A stretch of DNA of 64,000 nucleotides from RYN-230 sp963718305 (GTDB lineage Bacteria; Actinomycetota; Actinomycetes; Streptosporangiales; Streptosporangiaceae): assembly GCA_963718305.1 (NCBI GenBank), contig CAVQZG010000024.1:124001-188000 (forward strand), given 5' to 3'. Numbering within the stretch: the first letter of the stretch is position 1; each line of letters starts with the position of its first letter. Below the pieces are notes generated by a model. That model was not told the DNA's origin and made no database searches. It worked only from the letters and a program-made list of their open reading frames with translations. The translations under genes were made by a program, and so were the position numbers. Below are positions 52,987 to 61,743 of this stretch, in pieces.

Positions 52987-53634
52987 CTACTCGTTTGCCA
53001 CCCCTCTCTGCGCGAGTTCGGCCAGCTCCGGGGGCATCTCGCCGCCGTCGTGCAAGGTCCGCCACATCGCGAGATCGGGGAAGCTTCCCGAGGTCAGCTC
53101 CTCCAGGAGGGCGCGGACCCAGGCGGCCTCCGCCTCGACCATCGCCACGGCGTACTCCTCCTCGACCAGGAACAGGCGGGGAATCTCCTTGAGGTGCTCG
53201 GTGATGGCGGCACGACGGGCGGCGATCGTCTCCTCCAGCCGGCCGAGCCGGGTCCGCAGCAGGGCCATCACCTCGTCAGGCGACAGGATCATCTGCACGG
53301 AGAGCCCGGCGGCGAACCTCGGGTGCTCGGGCTCCGGCGTGGACAGTAGTTCCCGGGTCCAGTCGAGCATCTCCTGCCGGCCGGCCTCGGTGATCTGGTA
53401 GACCGTCCGCTCCGGGCGCGCACCCTGCCGGCTGGTGCCGACCACCTCCAGGAAGCCGTGCTTCGCCAGGTTCTGCACCACCGTGTAGAGGGACCCCCAC
53501 TTGACGTCCATGTCCTGGTCTTTGCCGCGGGCGCGGATCAGGGACGCGATCTCGTAGCGGTGCATCGGCTGCTGGACGACGGTGGCCAGCACGGCCAGGG
53601 CCATCAGGTTGTCAACTTTGCGCTTCGCGGCCAT
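52987..53634 (-). CDS. PadR family transcriptional regulator
   Basis: 215 residues. N-terminal winged helix: ALAVLATVVQQPMHRYEIAS, KWGSLYTVVQNLAKHGFLEV and the VYQITEAGRQEMLDW wing. The C-terminal half is the helical dimerisation domain (Vir_act_alpha_C-like). ATGGAGGG stands just before ATG. A 30-bp inverted repeat spans the promoter. Likely represses itself and perhaps the downstream monooxygenase. Confidence 0.88.
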   Translation of the reverse strand: MAAKRKVDNLMALAVLATVVQQPMHRYEIASLIRARGKDQDMDVKWGSLYTVVQNLAKHGFLEVVGTSRQGARPERTVYQITEAGRQEMLDWTRELLSTPEPEHPRFAAGLSVQMILSPDEVMALLRTRLGRLEETIAARRAAITEHLKEIPRLFLVEEEYAVAMVEAEAAWVRALLEELTSGSFPDLAMWRTLHDGGEMPPELAELAQRGVANE

Positions 53635-53650
53635 CGAGATCGCCCTCCAT

Positions 53651-53680
53651 TACTCGTCTGCAAATATATGTCAGCGAGTA
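53651..53680. promoter_or_regulatory. Inverted repeat TACTCG...CGAGTA around an AT-rich -10 region
   Basis: Arms at 53651-53656 and 53675-53680 flank an 18-bp AT-rich core that on the minus strand reads CATATATTT, a credible -10 element for padR. A repressor bound here would cover the promoter. Confidence 0.5.
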
Positions 53681-53704
53681 TTCGTTGGCAACCCCGGAGC
53701 CGCG

Positions 53705-54847
53705 TCAGTCAGGCGGCCACTTGAAGCCGAACGCCCCGTCGCGCCGGGCGTCCTCGGCGACCGCCTGCAGTTCCTCGTCGCTGAGGCCGGCCTGGGCCAG
53801 CACCTCGGCCGTGGCGTCCGGCGCGGCGCCGTCGCGGCCCCGCTCCCCCGGCGTGCGGAAGAACCGCGGTACCGGCTGGGGCGGTCCGCCCGAGCTGAGC
53901 ACCTCACCTGGCGCGAGCACCGGGGTGACGCAGGCATCGACCCCGGCGAACCTGGCGGCCCACTCATCCCGGCTCGCGGTGGCGAACCGGTCCCCGATGA
54001 CCTGGGCCAGGCCCGGCCAGGTGGCCGGCTCGAACCGGCTATCCGGGTAGGGCGCGGGCAGTCCGAGCCCGTCCCACAAGGCCCGGAAGAATCCGTCCTC
54101 GACCGCGCCCACCGCCACGTACTGCCCGTCGGCGCAGCGGTAGCAGCGGTAGAACGGCGCCGCGCCGGTGGTGAAGCCGAGCCCGCGCTCGGGCAGCAGC
54201 GGGGTTCGCCAGGCGTTCAGCCACATCTCCATCATGGACAGCACGCCGTCGGTCATCGCGGCGGTGATCTGCTGCCCGCGCCCGGAACGGTCCCGCTCGA
54301 CGAGCGCCGCGCAGATGCCGAACGCGGCCAGCAGGCCCCCGCCGGCCAGGTCGGCCACCACATTGAGCGGCGGCACCGGTGGGCCGTCCGCCGGTCCCAT
54401 CGCGCCCAGCAGCCCGGTGACGGCCAGGTAGTTGATGTCGTGCCCGGCCGCCTGGGCGGCCGGGCCGGCCGGGTCGTAGCCGGTCACCGAGCAGTAGACC
54501 AGCCGCGGGTTCACCTGGCTCAGTTCCGCATAGCCCGCGCCCAGCCGGTCGGCCACCCCCGGGCGGAACCCCTCGATCAGGACGTCGGCGGTGGCGACCA
54601 GCCGGTGCAGGGCCTGACGGCTGGCCGGGTGCTTGAGGTTCAGGTGCACGAACCGCTTGCCCCGGGCGAAGTCCGCGGGGACCTGCCCGGCGCGGCCGCC
54701 GGTGACCGCGATGACCTCGGCCCCGAGGTCGGCCAGCAGCATGCTCCCGTACGGCCCGGGCGCGAGGCGGCTCAGGTCGATGACCCTGATCCCGGCCAGC
54801 GGCCCGCCCGGGGCAGGCAGGCCGCCCGCGGACCCGGAATCGCTCAC
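53705..54847 (-). CDS. CoA-transferase family III / alpha-methylacyl-CoA racemase-like
   Basis: 380 residues of the CaiB/BaiF fold. VIDLSRLAPGPYGSMLLADL at the N-terminus, RPGVADRLG, and GHDINYLAVTGLLG match alpha-methylacyl-CoA racemase, where the His of GHDINY and an Asp in NVVADLAGGG act as acid and base. Racemases of this kind prepare 2-methyl branched acyl-CoAs for beta-oxidation. Last catabolic gene of the 58.3-53.7 kb minus-strand operon. The CoA transferase alternative cannot be excluded. Confidence 0.85.
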   Translation of the reverse strand: MSDSGSAGGLPAPGGPLAGIRVIDLSRLAPGPYGSMLLADLGAEVIAVTGGRAGQVPADFARGKRFVHLNLKHPASRQALHRLVATADVLIEGFRPGVADRLGAGYAELSQVNPRLVYCSVTGYDPAGPAAQAAGHDINYLAVTGLLGAMGPADGPPVPPLNVVADLAGGGLLAAFGICAALVERDRSGRGQQITAAMTDGVLSMMEMWLNAWRTPLLPERGLGFTTGAAPFYRCYRCADGQYVAVGAVEDGFFRALWDGLGLPAPYPDSRFEPATWPGLAQVIGDRFATASRDEWAARFAGVDACVTPVLAPGEVLSSGGPPQPVPRFFRTPGERGRDGAAPDATAEVLAQAGLSDEELQAVAEDARRDGAFGFKWPPD

Positions 54848-54860
54848 TGCGCCTCCCCCG

Positions 54861-55610
54861 CTACGACCGCGGGGCGGCGGACGGATGACTGAGCGCCGCC
54901 CGGACCTGCCGTTCAGCCTCGGCGTTCAGCACCGCGTGCAGGCCCAGTTCCTCGGCGTCGTTGAGGTTCTGCTTGATCCCGGCGATGACGTGCGGCGGCG
55001 CCTGCGCGAGGCGGCCGGCAATATCAGCCACCCGGGCCGCCAGGTCCCCGTCCGGCACGACCTCGCCGACCAGCCCCAGGCCGGCGGCCGCGGCCGCGCT
55101 GAGTTTTTCGTTGCGGAAATAGAGGTCGCGGGCGCGGCCCGCACCCACCAGGCGGGTCAGCAACCAGGTGCCGCCGAAGTCCCCGGTCAGCCCGGCGCTG
55201 AGGAACGCGGTGCGGAACACCGCGGACTCGGCGGCGATCCGCAGGTCGCAGGCGCAGGCCCAGGACAGCCCGGCGCCCGCGCAGGGGCCGTTGACCGCCG
55301 CGATGGTCGGCTTGGGCATCTCGTGCAGCAGTTCGGTGGTCCGGTGCAGCCGCCGGAGCTGCGCGATGCTGGCCCCGGGGGTGCGCGGTTCCGCGAACTC
55401 TCCCATCGCGCCGAGGTCACCACCCGCGCAGAAGCCCCGGCCCGCGCCGGTCAGCACCAGCACCCGGATGGCCTCGTCCGCGCTCACCTGCTCCAGGAGG
55501 ACCAGGACCGCGGCGATCAGCTCCTCGGTCATCGCGTTCAGCCGGTCCGGCCGGTTGAGCGTGATCGTGGCCACCGGCCCGGACACCTCGAAGCGCACCG
55601 TGTCGGTCAT
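54861..55610 (-). CDS. Enoyl-CoA hydratase/isomerase
   Basis: 249-residue crotonase-fold enzyme: TLNRPDRLNAMTEELI, AGRGFCAGGDLGAM, NGPCAGAGLSWACACDLRIA, and GLTGDFGGTWLLTRLVG. The catalytic Glu position near FGGTW is replaced by Asp/Gly, so isomerase or another crotonase activity is possible. 13 bp before the racemase-like gene. Confidence 0.88.
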   Translation of the reverse strand: MTDTVRFEVSGPVATITLNRPDRLNAMTEELIAAVLVLLEQVSADEAIRVLVLTGAGRGFCAGGDLGAMGEFAEPRTPGASIAQLRRLHRTTELLHEMPKPTIAAVNGPCAGAGLSWACACDLRIAAESAVFRTAFLSAGLTGDFGGTWLLTRLVGAGRARDLYFRNEKLSAAAAAGLGLVGEVVPDGDLAARVADIAGRLAQAPPHVIAGIKQNLNDAEELGLHAVLNAEAERQVRAALSHPSAAPRS

Positions 55611-55646
55611 CCGGTCTCCTCCCGCCGCGCCGGCGTGTGCCTGCGC

Positions 55647-56690
55647 CTATAGTCCGCCATCGAGCACCCGCCGCGCGGCCTCGGCCCGCATCCCGGGCTG
55701 GCGCCGGAGCAGGTCCATGTCCGCGCCGGATGTCCCCATGTCCCCGGACCGGTGCCGGGTGTAGACGCCTTCAGCCATGCAGGCCACCTTCCAGTGCGCC
55801 AGGGCCACATAGAAACTCAGGTCGCCGGCCGGCCGGCCGCTGCGTTCCAGGTACCGGGCCGCGACGTCGCGGCGGCCGGGGAAGCCGGGGGTATCGGTGG
55901 GCGCCGGCGGCAGCAGGCCGGCCTCCTGGGGCTCGGTCCAGTAGGCGAGAGCCAGGCCGAGATCGGCCAGCGGATCCCCCACCGTGGCCAGCTCCCAGTC
56001 GAGCACCGCACGGATCTTCAGGGCCGGGCTCAGCCGGGCCGGGTTCAGGATGACGTTGTCGAGCCGGTAGTCCCCGTGGATCAGGGACACCGCGGGCTGG
56101 TCCGGAACGCGGGCGGCGAGCTCGGTGTGCAGCTCCTCCAGGAGCGGCAGGTCCCGGACCCGGATCTCCTGCCACTGCCGGTACCAGCGGCGGAGCTGGC
56201 GCCCGGCGTAGGAGCCGCCGCGGGCCATCGCGGCCAGGCCGGTCGCGTCCAGGTCCACCGCGTGGATCTGGGCCAGCACGTCGAACAGCCCGTACGCGAT
56301 CGCGGTCAGATCGTCCCCGGCCAGCCCGGCCGCATCGGCCGGGGTCCGCAGCACCTGGCCGGGGACGAAGGACATGACGAAGAACGGCGCGCCGTTCCAC
56401 CGGGGATCCGAGGTACGCCCGAGCACGGCCGGGACCGGGACGCCGGTCCCGGCCAGCGCGGCCATGATCCCGCCTTCCCGGTCCATGTCGTGCGCGGTGG
56501 CCAGCACGTGGCCGAGCGGGGGACGCCGGAGCACCCAGTGCCCCCCGGCCGCGTCGCTGACACCGAAGGTCAGGTTGGAGTAGCCGCCCGCGAGCCGCTC
56601 GAACCGCAGCGGGGGCGCGGCCCCCAGGGCCGCCGCGAACCAGTCCGTGAGCGGGCCGGCCGCGACGCCAGCCACCGGGTCACCGGTCAC
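55647..56690 (-). CDS. ACAD10-type phosphotransferase (APH family)
   Basis: 347 residues of the aminoglycoside-phosphotransferase fold. Catalytic loop LIHGDYRLDNVILN and metal loop AVLDWELATVGDPLADLGLA with the WT(E) motif after it. In actinobacteria and in human ACAD10/11 this type phosphorylates hydroxyacyl-CoAs before the dehydrogenase acts on them, so it fits an acyl-CoA operon rather than resistance. Start GTG 56690 overlaps the ligase stop (GTGA). Confidence 0.87.
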   Translation of the reverse strand: MTGDPVAGVAAGPLTDWFAAALGAAPPLRFERLAGGYSNLTFGVSDAAGGHWVLRRPPLGHVLATAHDMDREGGIMAALAGTGVPVPAVLGRTSDPRWNGAPFFVMSFVPGQVLRTPADAAGLAGDDLTAIAYGLFDVLAQIHAVDLDATGLAAMARGGSYAGRQLRRWYRQWQEIRVRDLPLLEELHTELAARVPDQPAVSLIHGDYRLDNVILNPARLSPALKIRAVLDWELATVGDPLADLGLALAYWTEPQEAGLLPPAPTDTPGFPGRRDVAARYLERSGRPAGDLSFYVALAHWKVACMAEGVYTRHRSGDMGTSGADMDLLRRQPGMRAEAARRVLDGGL

Positions 56691-58279
56691 CGGGGTTCCG
56701 CGAAGCGCTGGCGCACCTCGAACTTGCGGATCTTCCCGGACGGCGTCATCGGGAACGAGTCCACGAAGAACCACTGCCTCGGGGTCTTGAACCGGGCCAG
56801 ATGCTCCCGGCAGAAGGCGGCCAGCTCGTCCGGGTCGGGCGGGGCGGCCGCGTCCGCGGGCCGGATCACCGCCGCGACCTGCTCGCCCCAGTGCGGGTCC
56901 GGCACCCCGATGACCGCGACCTCGGCCACCCCCGGGTGATCGGCCAGCAGTTGCTCGATCTCGAGCGCATGGATGTTCTCGCCGCCCCGGATGATGATGT
57001 CCTTCAGCCGGCCCGCGATGCGCAGGTACCCGCGGCTGTCCATCGTCCCGGCGTCGCCGGTGTGCAGCCACCCCCCGGTGTCGATCGTGGCCCCGGTGGC
57101 GTCCGGCAGGTCCCAGTAGCCGACCATGTTCTGGTAGCCACGGGCGCAGATCTCGCCCTCGTCTCCCACGCCGACCGGCTCGCCGGTGGCCAGGTCGGCG
57201 ATCTTCACCTCGACGTGCGGCATCGGCTGGCCCAGGGTCTCCGCCTGGTCCCGCGGGCGGTCCGCCGTCTGCGTCTGGCTGAGCACGCCGTGCAGCTCGG
57301 CCTGGCCGAACAGGATGGTGAACCCGCAGCTAAAGGTCGCGGTGGTGCGGCGGACCAGCGCGTCGGGCACCTTGGCGCCGCCCGACATCACCGTGCGCAG
57401 GGACGAGACGTCGCGCGGCTGGCGGTCGTAGTTCTCCAGCATGGCCAGCAGGATGGTCGGCACGGTGAGCACCATGCTGCCGTGCTCCGCCTCGATCAGC
57501 TCCAGCACCAGGGCCGGGTCGAACTGCGGGACCACCACATGTGCGGCCCGGCGGGCCAGGCAGCCGATCCCGGCCAGCACGCCGCCGCCGGTGTGGAACA
57601 GCGGGATCGGGTTGATCCAGGTGTCCCCGTCCTGGAAGCCCGCCCGCTCCGCCGACAGCCCGGCCGCGTTGACCAGCCCGAGATGATGCAGCATGGCCCC
57701 CTTGGCGAAACCCGTCGTGCCCGAGGTGTAGATGATCAGGGCCGGGTCGGACGGCTTGAGCTGCGGCAGCGGCGGGTGCCCGGCGCCGCTGGCGGCGAAC
57801 TCGTCCCAGTCCGCGAAACACACGGTCTCGCGCAGCGCGGGCAGGTCCGGCCGGAGCTGGCGCACCACGTCCACCATGGACACGCCGCGGTGGCTGATGC
57901 CATGCACCAGCCCGGCCACCCCGGACTGCTCCAGCGCGTACTTCAGCTCGGCGGGCCGGTACTGCGGGTTGACGGTGACCAGGATGACGCCGGCCAGGGC
58001 CGCGCCGAGCTGGAGCATGACCCACTCCGGGCGGTTCACCTCCCAGACGGCGACCCGCTCCCCGGGCTCGAACCGGGCCAGCAGGGCGCCGGCCACGTCC
58101 TCGGCGATGGCCAGCAGCTCGGCGTAGCTCCACCGGCGGCGATCCGCCGCCGCGGCCTGCCCGTCCACCAGGGCGATCCGGTCAGGCACCTGCCCGGCCA
58201 CCCGCCGGAGCAGGTCACCGACCGTCACCTCGTCGAGGGGGACGCTGGCGTCAGCAGGCCAGTAGGACGTAGTCAGCAC
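56687..58279 (-). CDS. AMP-forming acyl-CoA ligase (FadD-like)
   Basis: 530 residues from GTG 58279, with GGAGG 7-9 nt upstream. P-loop IYTSGTTGFAKGAMLHH, ILFGQAELHGV, LHTGDAGTMDSRGYLRIAGR, and catalytic Lys in TPSGKIRKFE. First gene of the minus-strand operon (ligase, phosphotransferase, hydratase, racemase). Palindrome site 3 lies 43 bp upstream. Substrate probably a medium to long or branched carboxylic acid. Confidence 0.92.
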   Translation of the reverse strand: MLTTSYWPADASVPLDEVTVGDLLRRVAGQVPDRIALVDGQAAAADRRRWSYAELLAIAEDVAGALLARFEPGERVAVWEVNRPEWVMLQLGAALAGVILVTVNPQYRPAELKYALEQSGVAGLVHGISHRGVSMVDVVRQLRPDLPALRETVCFADWDEFAASGAGHPPLPQLKPSDPALIIYTSGTTGFAKGAMLHHLGLVNAAGLSAERAGFQDGDTWINPIPLFHTGGGVLAGIGCLARRAAHVVVPQFDPALVLELIEAEHGSMVLTVPTILLAMLENYDRQPRDVSSLRTVMSGGAKVPDALVRRTTATFSCGFTILFGQAELHGVLSQTQTADRPRDQAETLGQPMPHVEVKIADLATGEPVGVGDEGEICARGYQNMVGYWDLPDATGATIDTGGWLHTGDAGTMDSRGYLRIAGRLKDIIIRGGENIHALEIEQLLADHPGVAEVAVIGVPDPHWGEQVAAVIRPADAAAPPDPDELAAFCREHLARFKTPRQWFFVDSFPMTPSGKIRKFEVRQRFAEPR

Positions 58280-58322
58280 TGACTTTCCTCCACCCGCTCG
58301 GTGGCCAAGATTCAACACGAAC

Positions 58323-58344
58323 TTGATATTGACGTCAAGGTCAT
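58323..58344. promoter_or_regulatory. GACGTC-centred 22-bp palindrome, site 3
   Basis: TTGATATTGACGTCAAGGTC plus AT. It shares TTGAnnnnGACGTC and the preceding GAAC with site 1. It lies between the FadD-like ligase operon and the carotenoid-oxygenase gene. Confidence 0.65.
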
Positions 58345-58440
58345 GTTATGCCGCTGTAGGCCGGCCCGGCACGGTCTTGGGAACCTGCACAGGCCGGCGT
58401 AATGTCCGGTACGGACCCTGCGGGGGAAGGGACGGCTGCG

Positions 58441-59814
58441 ATGCCTGAACAGAATCGCTTCCTGGAAGGCCCGTTCGCCCCGGTGACGGAGGAGGTCACC
58501 GCCGTCGGCCTGCCGGTCACCGGCCAGGTGCCGGCCGACCTGAATGGGCGGTACCTGCGGAACGGGCCGAATCCCATGGGCCTGGAGGATCCCGGCTACC
58601 ACTGGTTCATCGGCGACGGGATGGTGCACGGCGTCCGGCTGCGGGACGGCCGCGCGGAGTGGTACCGCAACCGCTGGGTCTGTTCCCAGGCGGTGGCCAA
58701 GGCCCGCGGCGAGACCTGGCCGGCCGGCCCGGTGCACGAGGGGATGGATTTCGCGGCCAACACGCACATCGTGGCCAACGCCGGCCGCATCCTGGCCACG
58801 GTGGAATCCGGGCCGCTGCCCTACGAGCTCTCCGCTGAGCTGGACACCGTGGGGCCGTGCGACTTCGGCGGGACGCTGCCCGGCGGGTTCGCCGCGCACA
58901 CCAAGGCCGATCCGGGCTCCGGGGAGCTGCACGCGATCGCGTACTACTGGGCCTGGGATCACATCCAGCACGTGGTGGTCAGCCCGGGCGGCCAGGTGAC
59001 GGCGGCGGTGAACATCCCGCTGGCCGACGGCCCGATGATGCACGACTTCGCGCTGACCGCCAGCTACGTGGTGCTCTTCGACCTGCCGGTCACGTTCAGC
59101 ATGGACGCCGTGTCGGCCGGGAAGAAGCTGCCCTACACCTGGAACCCCGCGCACCCGGCCCGGGTGGGCCTGCTGCCCCGCGGCGGCAGCGCGGCCGACA
59201 TCCGCTGGTTCGACGTGGACCCGTGCTGGATCTTCCACACCCTCAACGCCTACGACGACGACTCCGGCCGGGTGGTCGTCAACGTGTGCCGCTACCAGGG
59301 GGCCTACGACGTCTCCGTGCTGGACGGGAAGGGGCCGCTGACCCTCGACCGGTGGATCATCGACCCGGCCGCCGGGAAGGTCACCCAGCAGCGCCTCGAC
59401 GACCGGGCCCAGGAGTTCCCCCGCGTCAGCGACCAGGTCGTTGGCCGGCCCCACCGGTACGGCTACAGCGCAGTCATCGGGGCGGTGAACCGGGCCGTCG
59501 TCACCCCCGGCGGTGACTTCGCCGACCAGGCTTTCTCCAACGCCCTGCTCAAGCACGACCTGGCCCAGGGCAGCACCGAGGTGCACGAGTTCGGCCGCGA
59601 CGCCACCGCGGGCGAGGCGGTGTTCGCGCCCGCCGCATCCGGGGCCGACGAGGACGAGGGCTACGTCATGGCGTTCGTGCACAATCCCGACCGGGGCGCC
59701 GCCGACCTGGTCATCCTCGCGGCCCAGGACTTCACCGGCGAGCCCGTCGCGCGCGTCCACCTGCCCGCCCGGATCCCGCTCGGGTTCCACGGCAGCTGGA
59801 TCCCCGACCTCTAG
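58441..59814 (+). CDS. Carotenoid cleavage oxygenase family (RPE65-like)
   Basis: 457 residues. The four iron-binding histidines are recognisable in GGFAAHTKADP, GPMMHDFALTAS, WIFHTLNAYDDD and the C-terminal GFHGSWIPDL. The N-terminal LNGRYLRNGPNPMG and HWFIGDGMVHGVRL are hallmarks of the non-haem iron oxygenases that cleave carotenoids, apocarotenoids or stilbenes. Start ATG 58441 has GGAAGGGA upstream; ATG 58402 would add 13 residues. Divergent from the FadD-like operon under palindrome site 3. Cleavage yields aldehydes or acids that such an island could degrade. Confidence 0.9.
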   Translation: MPEQNRFLEGPFAPVTEEVTAVGLPVTGQVPADLNGRYLRNGPNPMGLEDPGYHWFIGDGMVHGVRLRDGRAEWYRNRWVCSQAVAKARGETWPAGPVHEGMDFAANTHIVANAGRILATVESGPLPYELSAELDTVGPCDFGGTLPGGFAAHTKADPGSGELHAIAYYWAWDHIQHVVVSPGGQVTAAVNIPLADGPMMHDFALTASYVVLFDLPVTFSMDAVSAGKKLPYTWNPAHPARVGLLPRGGSAADIRWFDVDPCWIFHTLNAYDDDSGRVVVNVCRYQGAYDVSVLDGKGPLTLDRWIIDPAAGKVTQQRLDDRAQEFPRVSDQVVGRPHRYGYSAVIGAVNRAVVTPGGDFADQAFSNALLKHDLAQGSTEVHEFGRDATAGEAVFAPAASGADEDEGYVMAFVHNPDRGAADLVILAAQDFTGEPVARVHLPARIPLGFHGSWIPDL

Positions 59815-59884
59815 ACGCCTGGGCGGCGCGGGGCGAGGCTGGGGAAGGCGCCTGAGCACCCCTGATCGCCGCGGGAGGTCACTG

Positions 59885-61696
59885 ATGACGGCAACCGTGC
59901 CATCCACCGAGGTCGCGGCCGGGGTGACCGCCTGGCTGTCGGAATTCGGGGAGGCGCTGGCGGCGGGCGATCCGGCCGCCGCGGCCGCCCTGTTCACCGA
60001 GGACTGCTACTGGCGGGATCTCATCGCCTTCACCTGGAACATCAAGACGCTCGAGGGCCGCGCGGAGATCGCCAGCATGCTGGGCGAGACGCTGCCCTGG
60101 GTCCAGCCGGGCCACTGGAAGATCACCGGCGGCGAGGAGCCGGCCGAGGCGGGCGGGGTGGTCGAGTCGTGGATCGACTTCGAGACCGCGGCCGGCCGCG
60201 GCTGGGGGCACCTGCGCTTGCGTGATGGCCGGTGCTGGACCCTGCTGACCACGCTGTACGAGCTGAAGGGCCACGAAGAACGGCACGGGCCGAGCCGCCC
60301 GAAGGGCGTCCAGCACGGCGCGGACCCGGCCCGGACCACCTGGCTGGAAGACCGCGAGCATGAGGCGGCCGGGCTGGGATTCGCCGAGCAGCCTTATGTA
60401 CTGATCGTCGGGGGCGGCCAGGCCGGCATCGGCCTCGGCGCCCGGCTCCGCCAGCTCGGCGTGCCCACGATCATCATCGACAAGCACGTCCGCCCTGGTG
60501 ACCAGTGGCGCGGCCGGTACAAGTCGCTGTGCCTGCATGACCCGGTCTGGTACGACCACATGCCGTACCTCAAGTTCCCCGACAACTGGCCGGTCTTCTC
60601 CCCCAAGGACAAGATCGCCGACTGGCTCGAGTCCTACACGACGATCATGGAGCTCAACTACTGGCCCGGTACCGAGGCGACGAGCGCGGCCTACGACGAG
60701 CAGGCCGGCGAGTGGACGGTGCGCGTATCCCGGGATGGCCTGCCGCTCGTGCTCCGCCCGGCCCAGCTGGTCCTGGCCACCGGGATGTCGGGCCGGCCCC
60801 ACATTCCGGCCTTCCCCGGCATGGATACCTTCCGCGGCGACCAGCATCATTCCTCAGCCCATCCCGGCCCGGACGCCTACCGGGGCCGGCGGTGCGTGGT
60901 CGTCGGCTCGAACAACTCGGCGTTCGACATCTGCGGCGCGCTGTGGGAGAACGGCGCGGACGTCACCATGGTGCAGCGCTCGTCCACGAACATCGTGCGG
61001 TCCGGCACGCTGATGGACATCGGGCTGAGCGCGCTGTACTCCGAGGACGCCGTCGCGTCCGGGATGACGACCGACAAGGCAGACATGGTGTTCGCCTCCA
61101 TCCCGTACCGGATCATGCACGTGTTCCAGACCCCGCTGTATGACCAGATGCGCGAGCGGGACCAGGAGTTCTACGACCGGCTCGAGGCGGCCGGTTTCGA
61201 CCACGACTGGGGCGACGACGGGTCCGGCCTGTTCATGAAGTACCTGCGCCGGGGCTCCGGGTACTACATCGACGTGGGCTCGGCCGACCTCGTCGCGAAC
61301 GGGGACGTGGCGCTCGCGCGGGGCCAGGTTGATCATCTGACCGAGGACGCCGTCGTGCTGCAGGACGGCACCACGCTGCCCGCTGACCTGGTCGTGTACG
61401 CCACCGGATATGAGTCGATGAACGGCTGGGCGGCCGAGCTGATCTCGCAGGAGGTGGCCGACAAGGTGGGCAAGTGCTGGGGGCTGGGCTCCAGCACCAC
61501 CAAGGACCCGGGCCCGTGGGAGGGCGAGCAGCGCAACATGTGGAAGCCCACCCAGCAAGAAGCGCTCTGGTTCCACGGCGGCAACCTGCATCAGTCCCGG
61601 CACTACTCGCTGTACCTCGCGTTGCAGCTCAAGGCCCGGCAGGCGGGCCTCCCCACGCCGGTGTACGGGCTGCAGGAGGTCCATCACCTCCGCTGA
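59885..61696 (+). CDS. NTF2/SnoaL-like domain fused to flavin-containing monooxygenase
   Basis: 603 residues. Residues ~10-135 are an NTF2-like cone (AALFTEDCYWRDLIAFTWNI, WVQPGHWKI, VVESWIDFETAAG). From about 165 there is a CzcO-like FMO: FAD motif VLIVGGGQAGIGLGARL, RYKSLCLHDPVWYDHMPYL, second dinucleotide site CVVVGSNNSAFDICGAL and VVYATGYES. The second site reads GSNNSA rather than GxGxSG, a possible change in NADPH binding. GGGAGG precedes the ATG by 7 nt. Follows the carotenoid oxygenase by 70 bp, so an aldehyde or ketone from it is a plausible substrate (Baeyer-Villiger-type oxidation). Confidence 0.88.
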   Translation: MTATVPSTEVAAGVTAWLSEFGEALAAGDPAAAAALFTEDCYWRDLIAFTWNIKTLEGRAEIASMLGETLPWVQPGHWKITGGEEPAEAGGVVESWIDFETAAGRGWGHLRLRDGRCWTLLTTLYELKGHEERHGPSRPKGVQHGADPARTTWLEDREHEAAGLGFAEQPYVLIVGGGQAGIGLGARLRQLGVPTIIIDKHVRPGDQWRGRYKSLCLHDPVWYDHMPYLKFPDNWPVFSPKDKIADWLESYTTIMELNYWPGTEATSAAYDEQAGEWTVRVSRDGLPLVLRPAQLVLATGMSGRPHIPAFPGMDTFRGDQHHSSAHPGPDAYRGRRCVVVGSNNSAFDICGALWENGADVTMVQRSSTNIVRSGTLMDIGLSALYSEDAVASGMTTDKADMVFASIPYRIMHVFQTPLYDQMRERDQEFYDRLEAAGFDHDWGDDGSGLFMKYLRRGSGYYIDVGSADLVANGDVALARGQVDHLTEDAVVLQDGTTLPADLVVYATGYESMNGWAAELISQEVADKVGKCWGLGSSTTKDPGPWEGEQRNMWKPTQQEALWFHGGNLHQSRHYSLYLALQLKARQAGLPTPVYGLQEVHHLR

Positions 61697-61743
61697 TGCC
61701 CGGCCCCGGCCCCGGTCAGCCGGCGGCCGGGCATCAGCGCCGG

